Below, piece by piece: positions 25,233-33,635 of a DNA stretch of 64,000 nt (its first letter is position 1; each line of letters begins with the position of its first letter). The notes under the pieces were generated by a model. The model was not told the origin of the DNA. It searched no databases and saw only the letters and a program-made list of their open reading frames with translations. The position numbers and the translations under genes were made by a program. Source of the DNA: Fimenecus sp045532175 (GTDB taxonomy: Bacteria > Bacillota > Clostridia > Oscillospirales > Acutalibacteraceae); assembly GCA_045532175.1 (NCBI GenBank), contig JAZSFK010000028.1, positions 15,026-79,025 on the forward strand. The letters run 5' to 3'.

Positions 25233-26951
25233 ATGAATGATATTAACAGACTTTACGACATATGGCTCTCTTCTGCTGTTGCAGATAAGGATTTAATCCC
25301 TGAACTTGAAAGTATAAAGGGTGACGAAGAAGCCATCCTCGACCGTTTTTATAAGAATCTTGAATTTGGTACTGCAGGTCTTCGTGGTGTTATTGGTGCA
25401 GGTACAAACAGAATGAATGTATATACCGTAAACCAGGCAACACAGGGTTTGGCTGACTATCTTAATGAAAGCTTTGATAATCCGTCAGTTGCAATTGCTT
25501 ATGATTCACGAATCAAGTCAAAGGAATTTGCTGAAAGTGCCGCAGGAGTTCTTGCAGCCAACGGAATTAAAGTATATATTTATCCCGAGCTTGTTCCAAC
25601 CCCAATGCTTTCATTTGCGGTAAGAAGACTTGGTTGTTCATCAGGTATTATCATTACCGCAAGCCATAATCCATCAAAATACAACGGATTTAAGTGCTAT
25701 GACCCAAATGGTTATCAAATGACTGATGATGCAGCAGAAAAGACGTATGGTTATATTCAGAATATTGATATGTTCTCCGGTGTAAAGACAATGAGCTTTG
25801 AAGATGCCCTTGCAGAAGATATGGTTGATTTCATTGAGGACTGGCTTTATGACGAATTCTACAATAAAGTCCTCTCAGCACTTGTTAATAAGGATGCTAT
25901 CAAAAAAGCGAATCTTAAACTTATATATACCCCTCTTAATGGTGCAGGTAATAAACCGGTTCGTAAAATTCTTAAAATGGCAGGGATTAAAGATGTAACT
26001 GTTGTTAAGGAACAGGAAAAACCTGATGGTAATTTTCCGACTTGTCCGTATCCAAACCCTGAAATTCGTCAAGCTTTTGAGTGTGCTATTGAAACCGCAA
26101 AAGGAACAGATGCCGATTTGTTACTAGCTACTGACCCTGACTGTGACCGTGTTGGTATTGCAGTTAAGGATGGCGACGATTATGTGCTTATGACGGGTAA
26201 TGAGGTTGGTGCTATGCTTTGTGAGTACCTTCTTTCAAGTCTTAAGGAACAAGGTAAACTACCGCAGACTCCTGTTGTGGTAAAATCAATAGTGACAACG
26301 CCACTTATTGAAACCATTTGCGCATCATACGGTGCTAAGGTAGCAGATTTGCTTACGGGATTTAAGTATATTGGCGAGCTTATTACTAGCCTGGAAAAAG
26401 ATGGTAAAGAAGATGATTTTGTAATAGGTATGGAAGAGTCGTATGGTTATCTTCGTGGTACTCATGCAAGGGATAAGGATGCGGTTGTTGCATCTCTTAT
26501 GATTGGTGAAATGGCTGCTTTTTATAAGCTTAAAGGAATATCACTTAAACAGTTTATGGACGGCATTTACGAAAAATACGGAATGTATCTTAATACTGTA
26601 CTCAACTTCTCTTTTGAAGGTGCAAGTGGAATGCAGAAAATGGCAGATATTATGAACTCACTTCGTGAAGATGCTCCAAAATCTTTTGCATGTAAAAATG
26701 TTATTAAGGTTGCTGATTACAAGACAAGTAGAATTGTTGATGTTGCAACAGGTGAGGAGAGTGTAATTGACCTTCCAAAGTCAAATGTGCTTTCTTATTC
26801 TCTTGAAGATAACAGCAAGGTAATTGTTCGTCCATCAGGTACTGAACCTAAAATTAAGATTTATATTACTGCTTGTGGTAATACAAGAGCAGAGTCAGAG
26901 GAAAAAACAATAAAAATATCTGATGATGCAAGAAAAATTTTAGGAGTATAA
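25233..26951 (+). CDS. pgcA: Phosphoglucomutase/phosphomannomutase (PgcA type)
   Basis: A 572-residue alpha-D-phosphohexomutase with four domains. The early family segment GTAGLRGVIG is present. The phosphoserine loop is ITASHNPSKYNG, the metal loop DPDCDRVG, the sugar-binding loop EESYGY, and the C-terminal phosphate loop RPSGTEPK. It interconverts glucose 1- and 6-phosphate, linking glycolysis to surface-polysaccharide precursors such as those used by GalE. The start ATG 25233 has GGGAGG 8 bases upstream. A 32-codon gene follows 2 bases after the stop. Confidence 0.93.
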   Translation: MNDINRLYDIWLSSAVADKDLIPELESIKGDEEAILDRFYKNLEFGTAGLRGVIGAGTNRMNVYTVNQATQGLADYLNESFDNPSVAIAYDSRIKSKEFAESAAGVLAANGIKVYIYPELVPTPMLSFAVRRLGCSSGIIITASHNPSKYNGFKCYDPNGYQMTDDAAEKTYGYIQNIDMFSGVKTMSFEDALAEDMVDFIEDWLYDEFYNKVLSALVNKDAIKKANLKLIYTPLNGAGNKPVRKILKMAGIKDVTVVKEQEKPDGNFPTCPYPNPEIRQAFECAIETAKGTDADLLLATDPDCDRVGIAVKDGDDYVLMTGNEVGAMLCEYLLSSLKEQGKLPQTPVVVKSIVTTPLIETICASYGAKVADLLTGFKYIGELITSLEKDGKEDDFVIGMEESYGYLRGTHARDKDAVVASLMIGEMAAFYKLKGISLKQFMDGIYEKYGMYLNTVLNFSFEGASGMQKMADIMNSLREDAPKSFACKNVIKVADYKTSRIVDVATGEESVIDLPKSNVLSYSLEDNSKVIVRPSGTEPKIKIYITACGNTRAESEEKTIKISDDARKILGV

Positions 26952-26953
26952 AA

Positions 26954-27052
26954 ATGAATAGAGATAAATTCGTAAAGATAACAGCAATAATTTTGGCTGC
27001 CATAATCGGATTAAGTTCAGCCTCAATTTTGCTAAATGTTTTCCTATATTAA
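26954..27052 (+). CDS. Small single-pass membrane protein, 32 residues
   Basis: ATG 26954 follows AGGAG (26942-26946) by 7 bases, just after the phosphoglucomutase stop. The product is MNRDKFVKIT followed by one hydrophobic helix to the end (SSASILLNVFLY). Size and layout recall the tiny DUF4044-like proteins of Firmicutes, but the match is not secure. A terminator follows directly, so the ORF completes the transcript. Confidence 0.55.
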   Translation: MNRDKFVKITAIILAAIIGLSSASILLNVFLY

Positions 27053-27056
27053 AACG

Positions 27057-27088
27057 TTAAGACCACGAATTTTCGTGGTCTTAATTTT
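27057..27088 (+). terminator. Terminator after the phosphoglucomutase unit
   Basis: A 13-bp perfect stem TTAAGACCACGAA (27057-27069) with its complement (27072-27084), a 2-base loop that would open, then TTTT. Confidence 0.88.
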
Positions 27089-27125
27089 AGATATTTTATT
27101 TGTATATTTTATACATAAATATTTG

Positions 27126-27153
27126 TTGACTTTTATTTTTTTTGTGCTATAAT
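27126..27153 (+). promoter_or_regulatory. Promoter of the SigH-like sigma factor gene
   Basis: TTGACT (27126-27131), 16 bases, TATAAT (27148-27153), some 50 bases before the start. Confidence 0.65.
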
Positions 27154-27205
27154 TTAAGATGAAATTAGAGTGTGAATATATATTAGACTTTTTTGAGGTG
27201 ATTTG

Positions 27206-27769
27206 TTGAATTTTGTTCAATTGAGTGATAATGAGCTTGTTGAGTTTGCAAAAATTGGTAATGGTGCTGCTCTTCAGGTTCTTATTGAACGATATTCTGA
27301 TAAAATCCTTCAAAAGGCAAGGTCTTTCAAAAGTATTATCGGTTTGGAAAATGACGACCTTCATCAAGAAGGGATGTTGGGTTTTGTGTCAGCTGTTTAT
27401 TCTTTTGACAAATCCCGTGATGTTTCATTCGCTACATATGCATCTACTGTTTCAACACACAGGATGTTGTCAGCCATACGTAAAACTAATAAGGATATTC
27501 CACTTAGTTCATATATCTCCATTGACGATGAGAAAGATTTACTTTCAGAAATTCCTTCTCCGGAGGAATCAGTTCTTTTTGCTGAGAAACTCGATGAGAT
27601 AAATGTTTTCGTTAAAGAGAATTTTTCTAAGACAGAGAAGAAAGTTTTTAAATTGACTTTACTTGGACTTTCATACTCTGAGATTGCTGACATAATAGAT
27701 TGCAACGAAAAATCTGTTGACAATACAATTCAGAGAATACGCCGAAAATTCAAGAAATTTAACGAATAA
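27206..27769 (+). CDS. Sigma-70 family factor, SigH (Spo0H)-like
   Basis: A 187-residue sigma factor with regions 2 and 4 only. Region 2 includes LIERYSDKILQKA, DLHQEGMLGFVSAV and FATYASTVSTHRMLSAIRK. Region 4 is a helix-turn-helix (LSYSEIADIIDCNEKSVDNTIQRIRRK). The order and wording resemble Bacillus SigH, the transition-phase factor that begins sporulation, fitting the sporulation genes nearby; that assignment is by similarity only. There is no ATG near the N-terminus: TTG 27206 lies 7 bases after GAGG, and TTG 27203 is an alternative. Confidence 0.78.
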   Translation: MNFVQLSDNELVEFAKIGNGAALQVLIERYSDKILQKARSFKSIIGLENDDLHQEGMLGFVSAVYSFDKSRDVSFATYASTVSTHRMLSAIRKTNKDIPLSSYISIDDEKDLLSEIPSPEESVLFAEKLDEINVFVKENFSKTEKKVFKLTLLGLSYSEIADIIDCNEKSVDNTIQRIRRKFKKFNE

Positions 27770-27869
27770 TTTAATAAGAAATATGCCCATTTCTCTTAGA
27801 GAGCATTTTTATAATGGTGCGGTGCGATTCCGTGTGGGGTAAAAATAAAAAATTTGTGAGGTTACTAAA

Positions 27870-28154
27870 ATGTACGAAGACAAGACACTCGTCTGCAAAA
27901 CTTGTGGAAATGAATTTGTTTTCACAGCAGGCGAACAGGAATTTTATGCTGAGAAAGGACTTGTAAACGAACCAAAGTCATGCAAGGAATGTCGTGTAGC
28001 ACGTAAAAATGCAGCACGTGGTGCAGTTGAATATCATACAACTGTTTGTGCAGCTTGTGGTGGCGAGGCAAAAGTCAGATTTGAGCCAAAGGGTGACAGA
28101 CCTGTATATTGCAGCACCTGCTTTGAAAAAATCAAGAGTGAACAGGCTGAATGA
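27870..28154 (+). CDS. Small zinc-ribbon protein
   Basis: A 94-residue protein with three CxxC pairs and a further Cys pair: CKTC at 9-12, CKEC near 38-41, CAAC near 60-63, and CSTC near 80-83. This makes two zinc-ribbon-like sites. The first part (CxxCGNEFVFTAGEQEFYAEKG) is the probable zinc-binding domain found in many small bacterial proteins. Function is unknown, possibly nucleic-acid or protein binding. The 100 bases upstream hold no clear promoter. Confidence 0.78.
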   Translation: MYEDKTLVCKTCGNEFVFTAGEQEFYAEKGLVNEPKSCKECRVARKNAARGAVEYHTTVCAACGGEAKVRFEPKGDRPVYCSTCFEKIKSEQAE

Positions 28155-28169
28155 TTTATAAATGCTTTT

Positions 28170-28204
28170 AAAGGCACAGGGTATTTGTACTCTGTGCCTT
28201 TTTG
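28170..28204 (+). terminator. Terminator of the zinc-ribbon gene
   Basis: A 14-bp stem with one G-T pair (28170-28183 with 28188-28201) ending in TTTTT. Confidence 0.85.
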
Positions 28205-28251
28205 TGTATATTTTTCCTTTTTTCATAAATAATAAAACAGGAGGAATGTAT

Positions 28252-28605
28252 ATGGATTTTCTTAAAGCATTTATAATAGGTGGTCTAATATGTGTTGTTG
28301 GTCAGTTGTTGATTGATTGCACGAAATTGACTCCGGCTCGTATTCTGGTATCATTTGTTGTGATTGGTGTAATTCTTGGTGGTATCGGTCTGTATCAGCC
28401 GTTAGTAGATTTTGCAGGAGCAGGAGCAACAGTACCGTTGACCGGCTTTGGTAATACACTTGCGCAAGGAACAAAGGAGGCTATCCGTGAAAAGGGTGCT
28501 TTGGGTATTCTGACAGGGCCGTTGTCATCTGCGTCGGTGGGAATTACTGTAGCTATGGTGTGCGGACTAATTGTAGCTTTTGTAACAAAGCCAAAATCCA
28601 AATAA
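28252..28605 (+). CDS. spoVAE: Stage V sporulation protein AE
   Basis: A 117-residue membrane protein with about four hydrophobic helices, the normal SpoVAE length. It contains the family segments LIDCTKLTPARILVSFV, GAGATVPLTGFG and KEAIREKGALGILTG. SpoVA proteins form the channel that moves dipicolinic acid across the spore membrane. ATG 28252 is preceded by AGGAGG with 7 bases between. The usual neighbours spoVAC and spoVAD are not here, so the spoVA set is split in this genome. Confidence 0.9.
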   Translation: MDFLKAFIIGGLICVVGQLLIDCTKLTPARILVSFVVIGVILGGIGLYQPLVDFAGAGATVPLTGFGNTLAQGTKEAIREKGALGILTGPLSSASVGITVAMVCGLIVAFVTKPKSK

Positions 28606-28633
28606 AAAAGGACTGTTCGTAAAAGAACAGTCC
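28604..28633 (-). terminator. Terminator of the small minus-strand gene
   Basis: A 9-bp stem GGACTGTTC/GAACAGTCC. The T tract lies on the minus strand (complement of 28604-28609), so it mainly serves the converging small gene. Confidence 0.75.
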
Positions 28634-28651
28634 ATAACATGTAGAACAAAC

Positions 28652-28831
28652 TCAGGCAACAGTTTCAGAAACGAATGTGTCGTCACAGCATGAGCATGAA
28701 ACATAATTTTCAGCTTCGTTGCCGATTACAACTCTCTTACTGTCAACATACTTTTTAATAAGAACATAAGCTACAACTGCAATAGCAGCAATACCAACAA
28801 TAACTGCAAGAACTTTTAAAGTCTTTTTCAT
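28652..28831 (-). CDS. Small membrane protein with Cys cluster, 59 residues
   Basis: Starts at ATG 28831, with GGAGG 8 bases upstream on the minus strand. One N-terminal membrane helix (residues 4-26) is followed by a short soluble part with SCSCCDD near 45-51. The cluster could bind a metal. A terminator follows the stop. No family recognised. Its ribosome site, helix and terminator together make it a believable gene despite its size. Confidence 0.65.
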   Translation of the reverse strand: MKKTLKVLAVIVGIAAIAVVAYVLIKKYVDSKRVVIGNEAENYVSCSCCDDTFVSETVA

Positions 28832-28909
28832 AATTGAATACCTCCAAAATAAACTACAATTGTATTATATATAATTAACGATAAAAAGTCAATGAATTAT
28901 TTGTAAAAA

Positions 28910-28940
28910 AAGAAAAATGCCGAAGACTTTCGTCAACGGC
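28910..28940 (-). terminator. Terminator of rpsT
   Basis: On the minus strand GCCGTTGAC and GTCTTCGGC form a stem around GAAA, with two mismatches, followed by TTTTTC. Confidence 0.75.
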
Positions 28941-28953
28941 AAAGAACTACGCA

Positions 28954-29211
28954 TTAAGCCTTGTTAAGTTTTGTAACGAGGGCAGACTTTTTACGAGCTG
29001 CATTATTCTTATGAAGAAGACCTTTAGCAGCAGCCTGGTCGATTTTCTTAACAGCAACTTTAACAAGCTCTTCCTTGTCAGCAGCTTTTGTTTCAATAGC
29101 AACATTTGCCTTTTTGATGGCTGTTTTAAGAGCAGAGTTAGCTGACTTATTACGCTGAGCCTTTGTCTTGTTAACGAGAACACGCTTTTTAGCTGATTTG
29201 ATGTTTGGCAT
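28954..29211 (-). CDS. rpsT: 30S ribosomal protein S20
   Basis: An 85-residue, lysine-rich, helical protein beginning MPNIKSAKKRV, the S20 signature, with a typical HKNNAARKKS segment near the end. It binds 16S rRNA early in small-subunit assembly. AAGGAGGTGT precedes the ATG. It is monocistronic and divergent from the gpr gene. Confidence 0.97.
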   Translation of the reverse strand: MPNIKSAKKRVLVNKTKAQRNKSANSALKTAIKKANVAIETKAADKEELVKVAVKKIDQAAAKGLLHKNNAARKKSALVTKLNKA

Positions 29212-29246
29212 ATTCGTTACACCTCCTTACGTATTTACAGATACAT

Positions 29247-29275
29247 ATATTACCACGGAATAAAACAAAAATCAA
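29247..29275 (-). promoter_or_regulatory. Candidate promoter of rpsT
   Basis: On the minus strand, TTGATT (29275-29270), 17 bases, TAATAT (29252-29247). Confidence 0.45.
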
Positions 29276-29344
29276 GTTATTTTTTTTATTTTGAACAAAA
29301 TTTTTCAAGGGTAGTAAAATATAGCGAAATAGGGCGGAAGGTAT

Positions 29345-30163
29345 ATGAACTTAAGAACTGATATTGCACATGAAAGACAGATAGCTATATCAAAAGACAA
29401 GGTTAATGGTGTTGATGTTAAACAATGGACGGAAGATAAAACAGAAATAACCTTAACAGAAATAAAAACTGACGAGGCAGAAAGGGTTATGAATAAAGCG
29501 AAAGGAAAATATATAACCCTAAAACTTCCGGAGTTTTCCCATGAAAGTGAGTTGACAGACGGCAGACTTAATGCGTTGACTAAACAGATTAAAGAACTGT
29601 TGCCTGAAAATGCTAAATCTTTTCTTGTAGCCGGACTTGGTAATGAAAACATAACTCCGGATGCATTAGGACCGTTATGCTCAAGAAAAATCCTGTCCAC
29701 AAGACATTTTGAAGAACTTTTAGAGAACGATTTGTTTATATCAAGGCTTAACCCGGTATCGTCAATATCTACAGGGGTACTTGGACAGACTGGTATTGAA
29801 ACAGCTGAATATATAAAAGGAATTGTTGATATTGTAAAGCCCGATTTAGTAATACTTGTTGACGCATTAGCAACCATAAGGCATGAAAATTTATGTAAGA
29901 CAATACAGATAACAAATACAGGTATTTCACCGGGCTCAGGTGTGGGTAATTACAGAAAGTATATTGACAAGGATACACTGAACACACCTGTTATTTCTAT
30001 TGGTGTTCCTACTGTAATCAATATTGAAAATGAAGATAATATGATTGTTACACCAAGGGAGATTGATACAATTATAGAAAGAGCATCCGCTTTGATTGCG
30101 ATGGGAATAAACTGTGCAATACAGCCACAGATAGAGCCTGAATTGTTCTTAGCTTTATCATAA
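29345..30163 (+). CDS. gpr: GPR germination endopeptidase
   Basis: A 272-residue spore protease that degrades small acid-soluble spore proteins at germination. It starts with a short propeptide-like region (NLRTDIAHE), and the core contains LVAGLGNENITPDALGP, VDALAT and TGISPGSGVGN, all hallmark GPR segments. It is made as a zymogen in the forespore. It precedes spoIIP by 46 bases, as in Bacillus. A likely substrate, an alpha/beta SASP, is encoded at 35831. Confidence 0.94.
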   Translation: MNLRTDIAHERQIAISKDKVNGVDVKQWTEDKTEITLTEIKTDEAERVMNKAKGKYITLKLPEFSHESELTDGRLNALTKQIKELLPENAKSFLVAGLGNENITPDALGPLCSRKILSTRHFEELLENDLFISRLNPVSSISTGVLGQTGIETAEYIKGIVDIVKPDLVILVDALATIRHENLCKTIQITNTGISPGSGVGNYRKYIDKDTLNTPVISIGVPTVINIENEDNMIVTPREIDTIIERASALIAMGINCAIQPQIEPELFLALS

Positions 30164-30209
30164 ATGAAAAAAATTTCTCATAATCTTGAATTGACAATAA
30201 TATGAGAGA

Positions 30210-31331
30210 GTGAATAAATTGAATAAAAGGACAAACAATGGAGATTTAGTTTCCGAAATAATAGTTAAATCAGTTATACCAATTTTTTTATCGTTGCTTA
30301 TATTTACAGAAGGTGTTATTGATTCTGCGATAGGTGTTATTGAGTTTTCATTGTTTTTTCTAAATCCGGCAAGCCGTTTATATATATCTGAAACTACAAA
30401 TGATGTCTCTTACGGTGATAGTATTGATATGAATCTTTCTGATACTGAATCAAAGGATACAGTGTCTTCCGGTATTGTGACAAGTGTTCCTGAAGATGTG
30501 TTGCAAATTATGGTTGAGGCACAGCAAACTTATGCAGATTCGTCAAATGACGGAAAAATCATTGAAGCAGATTATTCAACTCAAAATGCAACATTGGAAT
30601 TTAATGGTATTTATTTAAGAAATTCTACTCTTAACCATTCCGTGGATATTAATGATTATATGAGCAAAAGAATCAATATTCGTATTGATAAAACCAAACC
30701 CACCGTTTTGATTTATCACACCCATACAAGCGAAACCTACGAGCTACTTGATAGGGGATATTATACAAACACAAGAAGCACGAGAAGCAATAATGAAAAA
30801 GAAAATATGATTCGTATTGGTAAGGAGATTTGCGAAACGCTGGAAAAGATGGGCTATAAAACAATTCACAACACAACGGTGTATGATACAGAGTATGATG
30901 GTGCCTATGAACGTTCTTGTGCTGAGATATCTGAAATTATAGAAAAGAATCCGTCTATTCAAATTGCTATTGATGTACATAGAGGAACAATTTATCAAAA
31001 AGATGGTACGAAAATCAAAACAGTAACAACAATCAACGGTACAAAAGCAGCACAAATACTTATAATCAGCGGGTGTGAAGACGGAAATGTCACAAACTTT
31101 CCTGATTGGGAAAAGAACCTAACCTTTGCACTAAATTTACAAAAAGAGATTGTTAACATATACCCAAAACTTGCAAGACCTATAATGTTTTGCAGCAGGA
31201 AATACAATATGCATCTTTTGCCGAATGCCCTGCAAGTTGAAATAGGTACGGATGGGAATACATTGGCAGAGGCGGTTTTTTCCGCAAGATTATTCGCGTT
31301 ATCATTAGCAGAGTTTTTAGAGGAGTATTGA
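30210..31331 (+). CDS. spoIIP: Stage II sporulation protein P (SpoIIP)
   Basis: A 373-residue cell-wall amidase/endopeptidase that, with SpoIID and SpoIIM, drives engulfment. An N-terminal membrane helix (about 20-50) precedes a variable linker. The catalytic domain carries the metal-binding HTHTSE (near 170), a second histidine in IDVHRGT, and a glutamate in LQVEIGT. The start is uncertain: GTG 30210 and TTG 30219 both lie near GAGAGAG. It is the second gene of the gpr-spoIIP unit, and a 41-codon gene follows 2 bases after its stop. Confidence 0.92.
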   Translation: MNKLNKRTNNGDLVSEIIVKSVIPIFLSLLIFTEGVIDSAIGVIEFSLFFLNPASRLYISETTNDVSYGDSIDMNLSDTESKDTVSSGIVTSVPEDVLQIMVEAQQTYADSSNDGKIIEADYSTQNATLEFNGIYLRNSTLNHSVDINDYMSKRINIRIDKTKPTVLIYHTHTSETYELLDRGYYTNTRSTRSNNEKENMIRIGKEICETLEKMGYKTIHNTTVYDTEYDGAYERSCAEISEIIEKNPSIQIAIDVHRGTIYQKDGTKIKTVTTINGTKAAQILIISGCEDGNVTNFPDWEKNLTFALNLQKEIVNIYPKLARPIMFCSRKYNMHLLPNALQVEIGTDGNTLAEAVFSARLFALSLAEFLEEY

Positions 31332-31333
31332 TT

Positions 31334-31459
31334 ATGTCGGAAATTAAAAGAATTCTAAAAGGCTATCTTATTTCTGTTATAGTTACAGTGTTGACAACAA
31401 TTCTATTATGTTCTGTCTTCATTGTCCAAAATAATACTGATAAAATGCTTTTTGGTTAA
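31334..31459 (+). CDS. Small membrane protein after spoIIP, 41 residues
   Basis: ATG 31334 is 2 bases after the spoIIP stop, with GAGGAG 8 bases upstream inside spoIIP. The product has a basic start (SEIKRILKGY), one hydrophobic helix (about 11-32) and a short polar tail. Position suggests cotranscription with gpr-spoIIP, hence possible forespore or mother-cell expression. No family recognised. Confidence 0.6.
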   Translation: MSEIKRILKGYLISVIVTVLTTILLCSVFIVQNNTDKMLFG

Positions 31460-31465
31460 TTCTTC

Positions 31466-31494
31466 TTGCATTGATTCCTTTTGTAGTGTATAAT
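31466..31494 (+). promoter_or_regulatory. Promoter of yhaM
   Basis: TTGCAT (31466-31471), 17 bases, TATAAT (31489-31494). Transcription would start near 31501, giving a 45-base leader. Confidence 0.6.
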
Positions 31495-31510
31495 TCTATA
31501 TATAAAATAC

Positions 31511-31545
31511 GAAAGGGAACACACAAAGTTTGTGTGCTTATATTT
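31511..31545 (+). promoter_or_regulatory. Hairpin between ribosome site and start codon of yhaM
   Basis: AAAGGG (31512-31517) is followed by a perfect inverted repeat CACACAAA-G-TTTGTGTG (31520-31536) and 9 unpaired bases before ATG 31546. If folded, the hairpin shortens the effective spacing to about 11 bases, a workable distance. Confidence 0.45.
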
Positions 31546-32511
31546 ATGAACTTTAAAGAAATCGGGAATAATGGCCTTGTTGAGGGCTATGCTGTTATAA
31601 AACAATGCGACAAGAAAACTGCAAAAAACGGAAATGCTTATCTCGACCTCGTACTTTCAGATAAAGAAGGCGAAATTTTTGCAAAGCTTTGGGATTACAG
31701 TGAAGTTCCACACGGCAAATATGATGCGGATATGTTCGTCAAGGTAAGAGGTCAGATTTCACAATACAATGGTCACGACCAATTGAGAATAGACAGAATT
31801 CGTCCTGTAGTCGAAGGTGACGGTGTGGATGTTGCTGATTATGTTAAATCTGCCGATTATAGTGGCGAAGATATGTTTAATCATCTTTTGTCTCTCGTGA
31901 ATAATTTTAAAGACGAAGACTTAAAGAAGATAGTTACATACCTTCTCAATGAAAATAAGGAGAAAATTCTTTATTTCCCTGCGGCTTTCAGGCTTCACCA
32001 CGCAATCCGTTGTGGACTTTTAATGCACACAACATCAATCGTTAAACTTTGTGAGGGTGTATGCAAGGTTTATCCTTTTGTTAATCGTGAATTGCTTATT
32101 TCAGGTGCAATTTTGCACGATATAGCAAAAACAGTTGAATTTGACGTTGGCGAAACAGGAATTGCATCAGGCTATACCGTTGAAGGTAACCTTATAGGAC
32201 ATCTTGTTATGGGTGCTATGATGGTTAAAGATGCAAGTAAAAAACTTTCAATAGATAATGAAAAATCACTACTTTTACAACATATGATTATCTCCCACCA
32301 TGGCGAACCTGATTTTGGTGCTGCAGTAAGACCATTGTTTTTAGAAGCAGAGCTACTTTCACAACTTGACTTGATGGATGCAAGGGTTTATGAAATTATG
32401 GATGCTGTAAGCGGTGTAGAAAAAGGCGAGTTTACAAACCGACTTTGGGCGTTGGAAGACAGAAAGTTCTATAAATACAATGATGCAACTTTAAAGGTTG
32501 ACATTTTGTAA
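31546..32511 (+). CDS. yhaM: 3'-5' exoribonuclease YhaM family protein
   Basis: A 321-residue protein, close to Bacillus YhaM (314). An N-terminal OB fold (about 10-90, including GNAYLDLVLSDKEG and VKVRGQISQYNGHDQLR) is joined to an HD phosphohydrolase domain with LLMHTTSIVKL, GAILHDIAK and ISHHGEPDFG metal ligands. It degrades RNA from the 3' end. ATG 31546 is favoured; its Shine-Dalgarno-like AAAGGG (31512-31517) is unusually far upstream, separated by a perfect hairpin. Confidence 0.9.
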   Translation: MNFKEIGNNGLVEGYAVIKQCDKKTAKNGNAYLDLVLSDKEGEIFAKLWDYSEVPHGKYDADMFVKVRGQISQYNGHDQLRIDRIRPVVEGDGVDVADYVKSADYSGEDMFNHLLSLVNNFKDEDLKKIVTYLLNENKEKILYFPAAFRLHHAIRCGLLMHTTSIVKLCEGVCKVYPFVNRELLISGAILHDIAKTVEFDVGETGIASGYTVEGNLIGHLVMGAMMVKDASKKLSIDNEKSLLLQHMIISHHGEPDFGAAVRPLFLEAELLSQLDLMDARVYEIMDAVSGVEKGEFTNRLWALEDRKFYKYNDATLKVDIL

Positions 32512-32549
32512 TAAAAAAGGGAAAATTAAAATATAAAGGGGAATGTGTT

Positions 32550-33575
32550 ATGAGAAATCATTTTGTAGGTAAACCGGTTGACCTTCTTAAATGTGACGGT
32601 AGTCTTGTTGAACCCGGTTGGTCAACAAAACAGGTATGGAAATATGACAAAAATGCAATTAAGTCAAATGTTTTCAGAATTAAGGAGTGGGACTATTATC
32701 TTGTGTTAGCACAGGATTTTGGTGTTGCATTTACCGTTTCTGATTTAGGTTTTGCAGGACTTCATTCTGTATCATTCCTTGACTTTAAAACACCTTGCGA
32801 AACTACAAAGAGTGAAATGCCATTCTTCACAATGGGTAAAACAAATATGCCACCAACAAGCAGTGAGGGTAATGTTCATTTTGGCAACAAAAATCTTACT
32901 CTTGACTACATTAAAACAGACGGGCAAAGAAGAATTGTTTGTACATACAAGAATTTTAAAGATGGTAAAGACTTTAAATGTGATATCTGTCTTGACCAGC
33001 CTGATATGGATTCAATGGTTATTACAATTCCTTGGAAAAAGAACAAGAGATGCTTCTATTATAACCAGAAAATCAATTGTATGAGAGCATCAGGTTGGGT
33101 AACTGTTGGTGATGAAAAATATGAGTTCAACCCTGCAACGGACTTTGGCACTCTTGACTGGGGACGTGGTGTCTGGACTTACGACAACACATGGTTCTGG
33201 GGTTCAGGTAACTGTGATTTGGATGGCCATGCATTCGGCTTTAATATCGGCTACGGCTTTGGCGATAACTCTGCTGCAACGGAAAACGTTCTTTTCTATG
33301 ATGGTGTTGCTCATAAGCTTGATGATATTTATTTCAATATGCCTGAAAACGGAAGTTATACAGACCCTTGGACATTCTCATCATCCGACGGCAGATTTGA
33401 AATGGATTTTGTGCCGATAATCGACCGTAGTGCATTTATTGATTTCAAAGCAATTATTTCTGACCAACATCAGGTTTTCGGAAGAATGAGCGGTAAAGCA
33501 GTCCTTGACGACGGCACAGTCCTCGAAATCAAAGATATGCTTATGTTCGCAGAAAAAGTTCATAATAGATATTAA
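32550..33575 (+). CDS. DUF2804 family protein
   Basis: A 341-residue protein matching the DUF2804 pattern. It has repeated beta-rich segments, DWGRGVWTYDNTWFWGSG in the middle, and FGFNIGYGFGD after it, features I associate with this family of unknown function. No signal peptide or membrane helix is visible, so it is probably cytosolic. It lies 38 bases after yhaM on the same strand and is closed by a hairpin at 33600. Confidence 0.75.
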   Translation: MRNHFVGKPVDLLKCDGSLVEPGWSTKQVWKYDKNAIKSNVFRIKEWDYYLVLAQDFGVAFTVSDLGFAGLHSVSFLDFKTPCETTKSEMPFFTMGKTNMPPTSSEGNVHFGNKNLTLDYIKTDGQRRIVCTYKNFKDGKDFKCDICLDQPDMDSMVITIPWKKNKRCFYYNQKINCMRASGWVTVGDEKYEFNPATDFGTLDWGRGVWTYDNTWFWGSGNCDLDGHAFGFNIGYGFGDNSAATENVLFYDGVAHKLDDIYFNMPENGSYTDPWTFSSSDGRFEMDFVPIIDRSAFIDFKAIISDQHQVFGRMSGKAVLDDGTVLEIKDMLMFAEKVHNRY

Positions 33576-33599
33576 TATTTAATAGTATAATAAAACGCG

Positions 33600-33635
33600 A
33601 ATAAGACTCCCTTTTATCAAGGGAGTCTTATTTTA
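33600..33635. terminator. Bidirectional terminator between convergent genes
   Basis: A 14-bp perfect stem (33600-33613 with 33619-33632) with a 5-base loop and T-rich flanks on both strands. It separates the DUF2804 gene from the minus-strand pair. Confidence 0.85.

Noticed and set aside
27774..27860. Possible small structured RNA or tRNA-like segment between the sigma factor and zinc-ribbon genes
   Set aside because: Only short imperfect hairpins form; no cloverleaf, CCA end, clear promoter or terminator was found.
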